Assembly: GCF_025642135.1 (NCBI RefSeq)
Contig: NZ_CP106793.1
Location: 4,654,001-4,718,000 of the forward strand
From: Streptomyces cynarae
GTDB lineage: Bacteria > Actinomycetota > Actinomycetes > Streptomycetales > Streptomycetaceae
Length of the DNA stretch: 64,000 nt
Direction of reading: 5' to 3'
In this document: positions 26,177 through 34,609 of the stretch, in pieces
How the letters are laid out: every line of letters starts with the position of its first letter
How positions within the stretch are numbered: position 1 is the first letter of the stretch
Made by a program: the position numbers and the translations under genes
Notes under the pieces: generated by a model
Seen by the model: only the letters and a program-made list of their open reading frames with translations
Database searches by the model: none
What the model was told of the DNA's origin: nothing

Positions 26177-27553
26177 TCAGTCAGAGGTGATGTCGACCGT
26201 GACCGTGCCATAGGCACTGGTGTGCCGCGCGTCGCCCCCGTATTGCACGGTGTACTGGACGTCGCCCTTGGCCTTCGGGCGGTCCGTGTAGCTGAACGTG
26301 CCGTCCGCGGCGACGGTCGCCGACCCTATCAGCGTGCCCTCGCCCGCCGTGGGGTCGTCGAGCCGCCAGATGTCGACAGTGGTCCCCACGCCGAATCCCA
26401 CGGGCGCTTGGAGCTTTCCGGTGAGGGTGAGGTCCTGGTTCCGGGGTGACGAGGCGGGTGCCTGCACGGTGACGGTGGTGGCGAACTGCGGGAGGTCCAG
26501 GACCTGGAGCGTCAGGGATGACGAGCCGCTGTCCTCGGTGACCGCGAACACCCTGCTGCCGTCCGGAGCCCAGGCCAGACCGGCGGGCTGGAGGGTGTTG
26601 GTGGCGTACGGGGACGACGCGGGGAAGTCCCAGGTCTTGAAGGCCGTGGAGTCGTCCTGCGTGAACAGGTAGACGTCGGGCGAGGAAGCGCCGTCGATGC
26701 CCGCAGCGATGGTGCCGTCGGGGGCGATGGCCACGGCGTCGGGGTAGTGGCTGGTGGTGTAGCGGCCGTCGTCCGCCAGGTCGGCCGTGCGGAACGCCTG
26801 GTGGTAGTAGGGCGAGGAGCAGGCGACGACCACCCGTGCGCCGTCCGGCGTCAAGGCGAGGTCCTGCAGGCTCGTGCACCCGTCCGTTCCCGGATCGACA
26901 CGCTTGGCCTGTACGTCGGCCTGGCCGGTGCTCACGTCGTACACCGCCAGGGTGGCGGCGTTGCCGTCGGATTCGGCGGCGACGAGGGTGTCCGGGTCCT
27001 GCGGCGTGGCAGCCAGGCGGGGCGAGCCGCGGAACGTGTCGAGGCCCTGGCCCCGTGCGACGACCGGCTGCGCGCCGCTCAGGTCCAGGGAGCCGAGGGC
27101 GCCGTTCCAGGCGTCGGTGCTGTAGCCGAACCAGATCTTTCCTCCGGCCAGCGCGAGGGAGGTCGGGCCGGCGTAGGCGCCCGCTCCGGTTCCGGTGTCG
27201 TACCGGGCGGTCTCCTGCAGGGTGGCGGTGTCGATCGCGGCGATGGCGCCGGCGTCGCGGAGTGCCACGTACAGCGTTCGGGAGTCGCTGGAAAGCGCCA
27301 TGCCCCAGGCACCGGCCTCACCGCCGATCTGCTTCACTACCTGGCCCGAGTAGTCCGTCACCAGGACGCTGCCACCGAACGGATCACTGAGAAAGACCTG
27401 CTGATGAGCCGCGTCGACAGCCATGTCCCGATACGAGCTGATCGGCAGTGGGGCACTGGTGTCCGCGGCGGCGGTGGTCGTTCCGAGGCCGAGGAGCGAG
27501 AGGCTCAAGGCAGCGGAGAGCGCTGCTCTTTCTGCGAACTGTCTTATGCGCAT
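26177..27553 (-). CDS. Secreted beta-propeller protein, paralogue of the convergent neighbour
   Basis: A 458-residue secreted protein: signal peptide MRIRQFAERAALSAALSLSL..., cleavage near AAADT. The propeller covers residues about 33-345 with MAVDAAHQQVFLSDPFGG, IGGEAGAWGMALSSDSRTLY and LQPAGLAWAPDGSRVFAVTE. It has only one Ig-like domain at the C-terminus (TVTVQAPASSPRNQDLTLTG...), whereas the neighbour has several. The start is the ATG at 27551-27553. The two genes probably arose by duplication with inversion. Confidence 0.82.
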   Translation of the reverse strand: MRIRQFAERAALSAALSLSLLGLGTTTAAADTSAPLPISSYRDMAVDAAHQQVFLSDPFGGSVLVTDYSGQVVKQIGGEAGAWGMALSSDSRTLYVALRDAGAIAAIDTATLQETARYDTGTGAGAYAGPTSLALAGGKIWFGYSTDAWNGALGSLDLSGAQPVVARGQGLDTFRGSPRLAATPQDPDTLVAAESDGNAATLAVYDVSTGQADVQAKRVDPGTDGCTSLQDLALTPDGARVVVACSSPYYHQAFRTADLADDGRYTTSHYPDAVAIAPDGTIAAGIDGASSPDVYLFTQDDSTAFKTWDFPASSPYATNTLQPAGLAWAPDGSRVFAVTEDSGSSSLTLQVLDLPQFATTVTVQAPASSPRNQDLTLTGKLQAPVGFGVGTTVDIWRLDDPTAGEGTLIGSATVAADGTFSYTDRPKAKGDVQYTVQYGGDARHTSAYGTVTVDITSD

Positions 27554-27854
27554 GCGGTCGGTCGCTTCCTTCAGTAGGACGTCTGCAAGTGGGGTCCGTG
27601 GAAGGCGCGACGAGCTGAGCCGTCCGGCTCTTCGCTCGTCGCAGCCCCTGTCAAGATCGACAGGCGGCCACTTATCAAGCGCAAAGGCCCGGCCGGACGT
27701 CACACACGGTGGACCACGCGGATCACGCCATGAACCGCGGTTCGGGGTGACCGACTTGGCGCACGCAGCGGTCGGGCGGCCGTCCGGTCGACCCGGACGA
27801 CAGGCGAACCCCGGTCCGCCGCCTGGGGTTTCCGCCTGGAGCGACCCCTGGGCG
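27554..27854. other. Intergenic region upstream of the propeller gene
   Basis: About 300 bases hold no credible ORF. CGACGAGC (27608-27615) pairs with GCTCGTCG (27634-27641), enclosing a second stem AGCCG/CGGCT (27618-27622, 27625-27629). This gives a long hairpin about 55 bases upstream of the propeller start, within its likely 5' leader. Confidence 0.5.
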
Positions 27855-28469
27855 TCAGGTCCGTACCGGCTCGCCCGCCGTCGCGCGGAGGTGTTCGATG
27901 CCGGTGTCGAGCGCCGCCTCGAGGTGGCTCGAGTCGCCCGTGGACATCATGATGGTCACGCCTCCCTGAATCCCCGCCAGTAGCGCAGCGGCCGCCCGGT
28001 CCACATCGAGAGCGGGCGAGACCAGGCCGTTCGCCTGGAGGGCGCGCATGCCGCGGGCGAGTTGCTGCTGCCACCCGCGCATCAGCTCCGTCACGATCGC
28101 CCGTGCACCGGGGCTGGACCGCCCGACCTGGAGGAACAGCGCCCCCAAGGGGCAGTGGTCGCCCTGGCGTTCATAGCGTTCCACGACCACGTCCCGCCAC
28201 TGCTGCCAGGACTCCCACGAGTCCAGACGCCCCAGGTGCGGCTGCTGGTCCTCCAGGACGCGGTCCGCTTCGAACTGGGCCACCGCCAGCAGCAGTTCGT
28301 CCTTGCCGTCGGGGAAGTAGTGGAACAGTTGGCTCTTGCTCGTGCCGGTGCGGCTGCGGATGTCGTCGAGCGTCGTGAACGCGACACCTTGCTCGCGCAG
28401 CACCTCGGCCGCCCCCTCGATGATGCGAGCGCGTGTGGCGCGGCCCTTCGCGGTCGGTGCGTCCGGCAT
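27855..28469 (-). CDS. TetR-family repressor (LmrA/YxaF-like)
   Basis: A 204-residue TetR regulator. The helix-turn-helix covers ARIIEGAAEVLREQGVAF and TSKSQLFHYFPDGKDELLLA, and the ligand domain has the HCPLGALFLQVG motif of the LmrA/YxaF subgroup. The start is the ATG at 28467-28469. Two identical-type operators (28497-28512 and 28564-28579) lie between it and the divergent SDR gene, so it very likely represses both itself and the SDR. Confidence 0.92.
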   Translation of the reverse strand: MPDAPTAKGRATRARIIEGAAEVLREQGVAFTTLDDIRSRTGTSKSQLFHYFPDGKDELLLAVAQFEADRVLEDQQPHLGRLDSWESWQQWRDVVVERYERQGDHCPLGALFLQVGRSSPGARAIVTELMRGWQQQLARGMRALQANGLVSPALDVDRAAAALLAGIQGGVTIMMSTGDSSHLEAALDTGIEHLRATAGEPVRT

Positions 28470-28496
28470 TCCGCCTCCCTCCCCCCTCACCCTCAG

Positions 28497-28512
28497 TGGA
28501 CTGGCGGGTCCA
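28497..28512. promoter_or_regulatory. TetR operator copy 1
   Basis: TGGAC-TGGCGG-GTCCA, a 5-bp inverted repeat with a six-base spacer, 28 bases upstream of the tetR start. The same arms and spacing recur at 28564-28579. Confidence 0.75.
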
Positions 28513-28563
28513 GTTTACCGGCATGAGGCTCGGTCGGCGGTGACGACCGGAATCCCCTCCGTC

Positions 28564-28579
28564 TGGACTTGCTGGTCCA
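28564..28579. promoter_or_regulatory. TetR operator copy 2
   Basis: TGGAC-TTGCTG-GTCCA, the same arms and spacing as copy 1, 67 bases away and 52 bases upstream of the SDR start. Paired sites in a divergent promoter fit repression of both genes. Confidence 0.75.
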
Positions 28580-28631
28580 TTTTCTGCGGTGCACAGTTGT
28601 CCGCACACTGCGAGATAGAGGAAGGTGCGTC

Positions 28632-29402
28632 ATGAGTGGACGACTGCGGAACAAGACGGCGCTGGTCACGGGGTCGACCAGCAACATCGGGCAGGCGATC
28701 GCCGAAGCGTTCGCCGTCGAGGGGGCGCACGTCATCGTGTCCGGGCGCAATCGGGAACGGGGGGAACAGGTCGTCGAAGGGATCCGCGCATCCGGTGGCC
28801 GGGCCGACTTCCTGATGGCGGACCTCGACGGCAGCGCGGAGGCTTCCCGGGACCTGGCGGATCGCGCCCTTGAGGCCTTGGGCGGGCGGATCGACATCCT
28901 GGTGAACAATGCCGGCATCTATCCGGCCCCCGGCACCACCGCCACCGACGAGAAGACGTTCGACAAGGTCTACGGAGTGAACGTGAAGGCGCCGTTCTTC
29001 CTCACGGCCGCCCTCGTCCCGGCCATGACGGAGTCCGGCGGCGGGGTGATCGTCAACCTCGGCTCGTGGATCGCGCGCCTGGGCGTTCCTCTCGGCGCGC
29101 TCTACAGCTCGACCAAGGGAGCCATGGAGACGCTCACGCGGGCGTGGGCCGCGGAGTTCGGACCGATGGGCGTGCGGGTGAACGCCGTCTCGCCGGGTGT
29201 GATCCTCCCCCCGGCCCCGGAAGGCAGCGAGCCCCATCCGGGCGAGATCATGATGAAGGGCACCCCGGCCGGTGACGTCGGCACGCCGGACGCCATCGCG
29301 CATGCCGTGGTCTGGCTGGCCAGTGACGAAGCGGCCTTCGTGCACGGAACCGTGGTGGACGTCGACGGGGGCAGGACAGGGGTCGCCGTGATCGCCGCGT
29401 GA
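28632..29402 (+). CDS. SDR-family oxidoreductase
   Basis: A 256-residue classical SDR: LVTGSTSNIGQAIAEAF cofactor loop, NNAGIY, NLGSW with the catalytic Ser, Tyr/Lys in YSSTKGAMETL, and HGTVVDVDGG near the end. The start at 28632 has GAGGAAGG upstream. It is divergent from the TetR gene and controlled by it by inference, a common arrangement for LmrA/YxaF-type repressors. The substrate is not known. Confidence 0.92.
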   Translation: MSGRLRNKTALVTGSTSNIGQAIAEAFAVEGAHVIVSGRNRERGEQVVEGIRASGGRADFLMADLDGSAEASRDLADRALEALGGRIDILVNNAGIYPAPGTTATDEKTFDKVYGVNVKAPFFLTAALVPAMTESGGGVIVNLGSWIARLGVPLGALYSSTKGAMETLTRAWAAEFGPMGVRVNAVSPGVILPPAPEGSEPHPGEIMMKGTPAGDVGTPDAIAHAVVWLASDEAAFVHGTVVDVDGGRTGVAVIAA

Positions 29403-29521
29403 ACGGCGTGCGGGGCGCCTCCCGGCGGTGTGCCTCAGCTGCCCGCACCTGCCCTTCGCAGAACGCCTGCTGCCCGTCGGAGGCGAAGACCGCCAGGACC
29501 GCCCGACGGCCTCGGGCCGCC

Positions 29522-30940
29522 CTACGTCCCTTCGGACCTGGCCGGCACGCACAGCCACGCGAGGCCTGCGGCGGCCAGGTAGGCGAGCGCGCCGATGGCC
29601 ATGCTGGTGCGCAGCCCGGCGCCGTAGTCGGCGGCTGTGGCGAGCAGGCTGCCGCCGAGCGCGACGCCGGTGGCGCTGCCGATCTGGCGGGTGGTGTTGA
29701 ACAGGGCGGAGGCGGCTCCTGAGTACGCCGGGGGTGCGGCACCCATCACGGTGGCGGTGGAGCCGGTGAGGGCGAAGGAGGTACCGAACCCCGCGGCCAT
29801 CATCGGGGCCACGAGCAGCGGGTAGGCGGGGTCGTTTCCCGCAGCGGCCCAGCCGGCCGGCCCCAGGGCGGCCAGGAGCATGCCGGAGATCACCAGCGGA
29901 CGATCGCCGGTGCGGCGGGTCAGCCGCCCGGACAGGACGGAGGCGAACATGGTCATCGCCACCGCCGGGAACAGCGCCAGCCCGGTGCCGAGCGCGCTGA
30001 AGCCGCGCCGGTGCTGGAATTCCAGGCTGGCGGTGAACAGCATGCCGTAGAAGCCGAAGTTGAACAGCAGACCGATGGCGGCTCCGCCGCTCACCGCACG
30101 AGAGCGCAGCAGGCTCGGCGGCAGAGCAGGGGACCGGGCCAGCCGCTCCCGCACCGCGAACGCCACGGCGGCCGACACGGCCAGGCCCACCCCGGCCAGA
30201 ACAGCCGGATCGGACCAGCCCCGTCGTCCTGCCTCGTTGAGCGCCGCGGTCAGCAGTGCCACCGCCGCCACGACCGCGCACTGCGCCGGCCAGTCCAGGG
30301 CCCGGGCGGTACGCCGGGGCGAGCGCGCCACGTACCGCAGCGTCAGCACCAGGCAGACCACACCGACGGGCAGGTTGATGAGGAACACCCAGCGCCAACC
30401 CACCGTGGAGACGAGCAGCCCACCGAGCAGCGGACCGGCAGAGGCCGCGACGCCGGCCATCGAACCCCACAGCCCGAAGGCCCGCGAGCGTGCGGCGGGC
30501 CCCGGGTAGGCCTGCTGGAGCAGGGCCAGGGAACCTGGCACGATCAGAGCCGCGCCGAGCCCCTCCACCAACCGGGACGCGACAAGGAAGGGGGCGCTCG
30601 GCGCGAGCGCGCACGCGGCCGAGGACACGGTGAACACCGCCACGCCCCAGCAGAAGACCCGGCGGTTGCCCAGCCGGTCGCCCAGCGCGCCACCGGTCAG
30701 CAGGAAGCCGGCGAAGACCAGGGTGTACCCATCGGTGATCCACTGGATGCCGGTGAGCGAGGCCGACAGCTCCCGGCCGATCACCGGCACGGCGACGTTG
30801 ATGACCGTCACGTCCAGGATCACCATGAAATACCCGGCGCACACCGTCAACAGCGGTGCCCACGACCGTCGTTCGGGCTCGGGGGTCGACTCGGGGGAGG
30901 GTACGGACTCACCGCCGCCGGCCGACTCCGCGAACGCCAC
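29522..30940 (-). CDS. MFS drug exporter (DHA2/EmrB-QacA type)
   Basis: A 472-residue membrane transporter with about 14 hydrophobic helices. It has the DHA2 motif LDVTVINVAVP in helix 1, motif A GALGDRLGNRRVF after helix 2, and GPLLGGLLV in helix 5 (antiporter motif C). It probably exports hydrophobic drugs or a metabolite by proton antiport. The start is GTG at 30938-30940 (VAFAESAGG). It converges with the SDR gene, and no dedicated regulator is adjacent on its own promoter side. Confidence 0.92.
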   Translation of the reverse strand: MAFAESAGGGESVPSPESTPEPERRSWAPLLTVCAGYFMVILDVTVINVAVPVIGRELSASLTGIQWITDGYTLVFAGFLLTGGALGDRLGNRRVFCWGVAVFTVSSAACALAPSAPFLVASRLVEGLGAALIVPGSLALLQQAYPGPAARSRAFGLWGSMAGVAASAGPLLGGLLVSTVGWRWVFLINLPVGVVCLVLTLRYVARSPRRTARALDWPAQCAVVAAVALLTAALNEAGRRGWSDPAVLAGVGLAVSAAVAFAVRERLARSPALPPSLLRSRAVSGGAAIGLLFNFGFYGMLFTASLEFQHRRGFSALGTGLALFPAVAMTMFASVLSGRLTRRTGDRPLVISGMLLAALGPAGWAAAGNDPAYPLLVAPMMAAGFGTSFALTGSTATVMGAAPPAYSGAASALFNTTRQIGSATGVALGGSLLATAADYGAGLRTSMAIGALAYLAAAGLAWLCVPARSEGT

Positions 30941-31038
30941 GGCCCCAACTCCATCCCGTCCGCGCAGGCCCTACGCCCAAAGCCACAGTAAGGGACATAT
31001 GCCCCACGGTGCGGGAGCCGGGCTGCTCACATCACCTC

Positions 31039-31242
31039 ATGTGGCAGGTGATGCAGGGCACCGGTGCCGCCATCGGGTTCCACCGGCAGGGCTGGGGCGC
31101 CTTCCCCGGCTTCGACGCCCGAGTCCTCTGGTCCGCCTGGGCACCGGACCCGACTCACAGGACCGTCGGCCGCGGCCACTACACGGCCGAGGAGGCCCCC
31201 GGCCGGATCACCGCGGAGCTCCGCGGACTGCCGGCTCGCTGA
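31039..31242 (+). pseudogene. Remnant of an alpha/beta-hydrolase C-terminus
   Basis: A 67-residue frame whose second half (ARVLWSAWAPDPTHRTVGRG then HYTAEEAPGRITAELRGL) resembles the last strand and catalytic His region (GHFxAEEAP) of haloacetate-dehalogenase-like alpha/beta hydrolases. The nucleophile part is absent, so this looks like a 5'-truncated remnant. The family call rests on the motif alone. Confidence 0.4.
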
Positions 31243-31358
31243 GCACGCGGCGTGGTAGGTCCAGCGCCCTGCCGGTGAGTACCCGTACTCATGTCTGTAC
31301 GCGCCCTCCGGTCCACCGTTGGGGACATCGCCAACGGACCGACCCGAAGGAACCCGCG

Positions 31359-32114
31359 ATGCCGAGCTCCTCCCTCCCTCGCCGTCTTCCACGCCTGCGC
31401 CGGCTCCTCGCGCTCGCCACGGACAACTGGCTCGCCCGGGCCTATCTGGCCGTGTTCGCCGCCTCTGTCTGGGTCGTGTTCCTCTTTCCGGACAGCGGCT
31501 TCGCACCGGGTCCCCTGATGCTCACGGCGCCGCTCTCCTTCCTGAGTGCGGTCCTCCCCTTCGGCCCCGGCACCGAGGGCGGAGGGGTGGTCGAGGTGCT
31601 CGCCACGCTTTTGTGGACCGTATGGCTCCTGCTGTGCGCCCTGGTGAACGCCGCCGTGCTCGGTGCCCTCGTCGCGAGGTCCGCGGCCGCCGCACCGGCC
31701 GGCGCGCGTGAGCCCCTCCCGCGGATCCCGGTCCCCTCCGAAGAGAAGGGAACGGACATGGCGCCCACCGAACGCCCCGGCCTGCGAGGCATTAGGGGCC
31801 TGCTGGCGCCCGCGGTGGACAACTGGCTCGCGCGCGGATACCTCGCGGTGGTCGCGGCGGCGCTGGGGTTCTTCCTGTACGCGGTGTACCTGTCGCCGGA
31901 CCCGGGATTCGCCGGGATCTGGCCGCTGATGGCCACGGCGCCGCTGAGCATCGTCGCCTCCCTGGTGGCGGCACCCGCGCAGTACTCCTCGCTCTCCTGG
32001 CTGAGCCCGTTGCTCTTCTCCGTCGGTGTGGCCCTGTCCGGGCTGGTCGACGCCGCGCTGCTCGGCCTGCTCGCACGCAGGCTGCGGACACGGGAAGCGC
32101 ACCCGGCCACCTGA
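31359..32114 (+). CDS. SCO4225-like membrane protein, two tandem units fused
   Basis: A 251-residue membrane protein made of two similar halves. Half one starts LALATDNWLARAYLAVFAAS and half two starts LLAPAVDNWLARGYLAVVAA, each with about three hydrophobic helices and a conserved PD-GFA / MxTAPLS segment. This resembles the single-unit SCO4225 family of about 110 residues. The internal MAPTERPG at 31758 is preceded by AGAAGGGAACGGAC, so a former (or still used) ribosome-binding site may lie at the second unit. The start at 31359 has GAAGGAACC. The function is unknown. Confidence 0.75.
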   Translation: MPSSSLPRRLPRLRRLLALATDNWLARAYLAVFAASVWVVFLFPDSGFAPGPLMLTAPLSFLSAVLPFGPGTEGGGVVEVLATLLWTVWLLLCALVNAAVLGALVARSAAAAPAGAREPLPRIPVPSEEKGTDMAPTERPGLRGIRGLLAPAVDNWLARGYLAVVAAALGFFLYAVYLSPDPGFAGIWPLMATAPLSIVASLVAAPAQYSSLSWLSPLLFSVGVALSGLVDAALLGLLARRLRTREAHPAT

Positions 32115-32285
32115 GCGATTCGGCCCGACGCGGGAGTGTCCCCGTCGTACTCGCGGTGGACCTGTCGGCCGGTCCGTACTGCGTTCTGAGTAGCGGGGAT
32201 TGTCGGCAGGCGCAGGACGACGGGACGGCCCGCCCCCGGAGAGGCTGGGCGGACAGTCGGCACCCAGATGTGGAGACCTCCTGCC

Positions 32286-34496
32286 GTGGCTACTTTCCTG
32301 TATCGAGTGGGCCGTCTGGCCTTCCGGCGACGCTGGTACGTCGCCCTGGTCTGGGCGGCCGTCCTGGCCGCCCTCGGGTTGGGCGCCCTCAAGGCGCCGG
32401 GGGCCTCCGACGAGGGCTTCTCCATGCCGGGCATCGAATCCCAGAAGGCGTTCGACCTGCTGAACGAGCGCTTCCCGGGGGCGACGGCCGACGGCGCGAC
32501 CGCCCGTGTCGTCTTCGTCGCGCCGAGCGGTGAGAAGGTGACCGCGACCGGGCACAAGCAGGCCGTCGAGAAGGCCGTCGCCGAACTGGCCGACGGCGCG
32601 CAGGTGGCGAGCGCCGTCGACCCGTTCCGGGCGAAGGCGGTCAGCAAGGACGGTTCGACGGCGTACGCGACCGTCACCTACAAGGTCAAGGCCAACGACC
32701 TCACCGACGCCAGCAGGATCCACCTCGAGCGGACCCTCGACGAGGCCCGCCACTCCGGGCTGACCGTCGAGGCCGGCGGGAGCGCGATGGACGACCGCGG
32801 CGGCGCGGGCGGCGCCGCCGAGGGGATCGGTATCGCGATAGCCGCCGTCGTACTGCTGGTCACCTTCGGTTCGCTGGCCGCCGCCGGGCTGCCGCTGCTC
32901 ACCGCCGTCGTCGGCGCCGGCGTCAGCATGGCCACGATCCTGGCCCTGTCCCACGCCCTCGGCCTGTCCACGACGACCGGCACCCTGGCGATGATGCTGG
33001 GCCTCGCGGTCGGCATCGACTACGCGGTCTTCGTCGTCTCCCGCTACCGCGAGGAGCGCGCCAAGGGCCGGGCGCCGCGGGAGGCGGCCGGGCTGGCGGT
33101 CGGTACCGCCGGTTCCGCGGTCGTCTTCGCCGGGCTCACCGTCGTCATCGCCCTGGCCGGGCTCGCGGTGGTCGGCATCCCGATGCTCACCAAGATGGGT
33201 CTGGCCGCGGCGGGCGCGGTGATCGTCGCCGTGTTCGTGGCACTGACGCTGGTCCCGGCGGTCCTCGGCTTCTGGCCGAACGCGGTGCTCACGCGCAAGG
33301 CCCGTACGAGCGGCCGTATCGAGGAGGGCGGCGAGAACAACGGGGGCACCCGCTGGGCGCGGTTCGTGCTGCGCCGTCCCGTGCCCGTGCTGCTTCTCGG
33401 TGTGGTGGGCCTCGGGGCCCTCGCGGTGCCGATGACGTCCCTGCAACTGGGCATGCCCGGGGACGAGGCCAAGCCGACCTCCACCACCGAGCGCCGCGCC
33501 TACGACGCGCTCGCCGAGGGCTTCGGGCCGGGTTTCAACGGGCCGTTGACCGTCGTCGTGGACGCCAAGGGCGATGCCGACCCGAAGGGCGCGGCGCAGA
33601 CGATCTCCGAGCAGATCGGTGCCACGAAGGGCGTCGTGTCCGTCTCCCCGGCCCGCTTCAACGCCGCCGGTGACACCGCGGTGATCTCGGTCGTGCCGTC
33701 CACCGCGCCGACCGACGAGAGGACCAAGGACCTGGTGCAGACGATCCGGGGCGAGCGTCCCGGGGTCGAGGCCGAGACCGGGGCGTCCTTCGAGGTCACC
33801 GGCACCACCGCGCTGAACATCGACATCGCCGACAAGGTGCAGGCCGCCCTGGTCCCGTATCTCGGGGTCGTCGTCGGCCTGGCCGTCGTCCTCCTGCTGG
33901 TGGTCTTCCGGTCCCTCCTCGTCCCGCTCAAGGCGGCCCTCGGCTTCCTGCTGTCGGTGCTGGCCTCCCTCGGCGTGGTCGTCCTGGTCTTCCAGCAGGG
34001 CCACGGCGCCGGGCTCCTGGGGGTGGAACAGACCGGGCCGATCATGAGCCTGACGCCGATCTTCCTGGTGGGCATCGTCTTCGGCCTCGCCATGGACTAC
34101 GAGGTGTTCCTCGTCTCGCGTATGCGGGAGGCGCACGTCCACGGCGAGCCGCCCCGCCAGGCGGTCACGTCCGGCTTCCGGCACAGCGCCCGCGTGGTCG
34201 TGGCCGCCGCGCTGATCATGATCGCGGTGTTCGCCGGGTTCATCGGCGAGAGCGATTCCATGATCAAGATGATCGGGTTCGGGCTGGCCTCCGCCGTCCT
34301 CTTCGACGCCTTCGTCGTACGGATGGCGATCGTGCCCGCCGTCCTCGCCCTGCTCGGCGACAAGGCCTGGTGGCTGCCGAAGTGGCTGGACCGGCTTCTG
34401 CCGCGCGTCGACGTGGAGGGCGAGGCGCTCAGCCGCCGCTCCGTCACGGACCCCGCCCCGGCCGCGGCGGCCGACCTGGCCGCGGCGCGCACCTGA
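32286..34496 (+). CDS. MMPL-family transporter
   Basis: A 736-residue RND-type membrane transporter of the MMPL class, with two repeats of one helix, a large outer loop and five helices. Characteristic are FLYRVGRLAFRRRWYVALVW at the N-terminus, GLAVGIDYAVFVVSRYREE and the matching GIVFGLAMDYEVFLVSRMRE, which carry the proton-relay Asp. Such proteins export lipids or hydrophobic metabolites. GTG at 32286 is preferred (family N-terminus); ATG 32268 would add six residues. It is followed by a strong hairpin and then a two-component system, which might sense the same envelope condition (inference). Confidence 0.93.
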   Translation: MATFLYRVGRLAFRRRWYVALVWAAVLAALGLGALKAPGASDEGFSMPGIESQKAFDLLNERFPGATADGATARVVFVAPSGEKVTATGHKQAVEKAVAELADGAQVASAVDPFRAKAVSKDGSTAYATVTYKVKANDLTDASRIHLERTLDEARHSGLTVEAGGSAMDDRGGAGGAAEGIGIAIAAVVLLVTFGSLAAAGLPLLTAVVGAGVSMATILALSHALGLSTTTGTLAMMLGLAVGIDYAVFVVSRYREERAKGRAPREAAGLAVGTAGSAVVFAGLTVVIALAGLAVVGIPMLTKMGLAAAGAVIVAVFVALTLVPAVLGFWPNAVLTRKARTSGRIEEGGENNGGTRWARFVLRRPVPVLLLGVVGLGALAVPMTSLQLGMPGDEAKPTSTTERRAYDALAEGFGPGFNGPLTVVVDAKGDADPKGAAQTISEQIGATKGVVSVSPARFNAAGDTAVISVVPSTAPTDERTKDLVQTIRGERPGVEAETGASFEVTGTTALNIDIADKVQAALVPYLGVVVGLAVVLLLVVFRSLLVPLKAALGFLLSVLASLGVVVLVFQQGHGAGLLGVEQTGPIMSLTPIFLVGIVFGLAMDYEVFLVSRMREAHVHGEPPRQAVTSGFRHSARVVVAAALIMIAVFAGFIGESDSMIKMIGFGLASAVLFDAFVVRMAIVPAVLALLGDKAWWLPKWLDRLLPRVDVEGEALSRRSVTDPAPAAAADLAAART

Positions 34497-34516
34497 CACC
34501 ACCGCCCAACCCACAG

Positions 34517-34548
34517 GGGCCGCCCGTGGCCAACGACACGGGCGGCCC
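34517..34548. terminator. Hairpin between MMPL and histidine kinase genes
   Basis: GGGCCGCCCGTG (34517-34528) pairs perfectly with CACGGGCGGCCC (34537-34548), a 12-bp stem with an eight-base loop. It separates the MMPL gene from the kinase operon. Confidence 0.8.
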
Positions 34549-34609
34549 GTTCGCCGTTCACAACCGAAGGCGTCCACGATGGACCCCAGCCCACCGACCG
34601 GAGAGCACG

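Noticed and set aside
32158..32175. GGACC-N8-GGTCC upstream of the MMPL gene as operator
   Set aside because: Arms of only five bases in very GC-rich DNA are expected by chance, and no regulator is adjacent.
31179..34577. 1132-codon minus-strand frame across the MMPL transporter
   Set aside because: Low-complexity Arg/Asp/Gly/His shadow of the MMPL and upstream genes; no domain.
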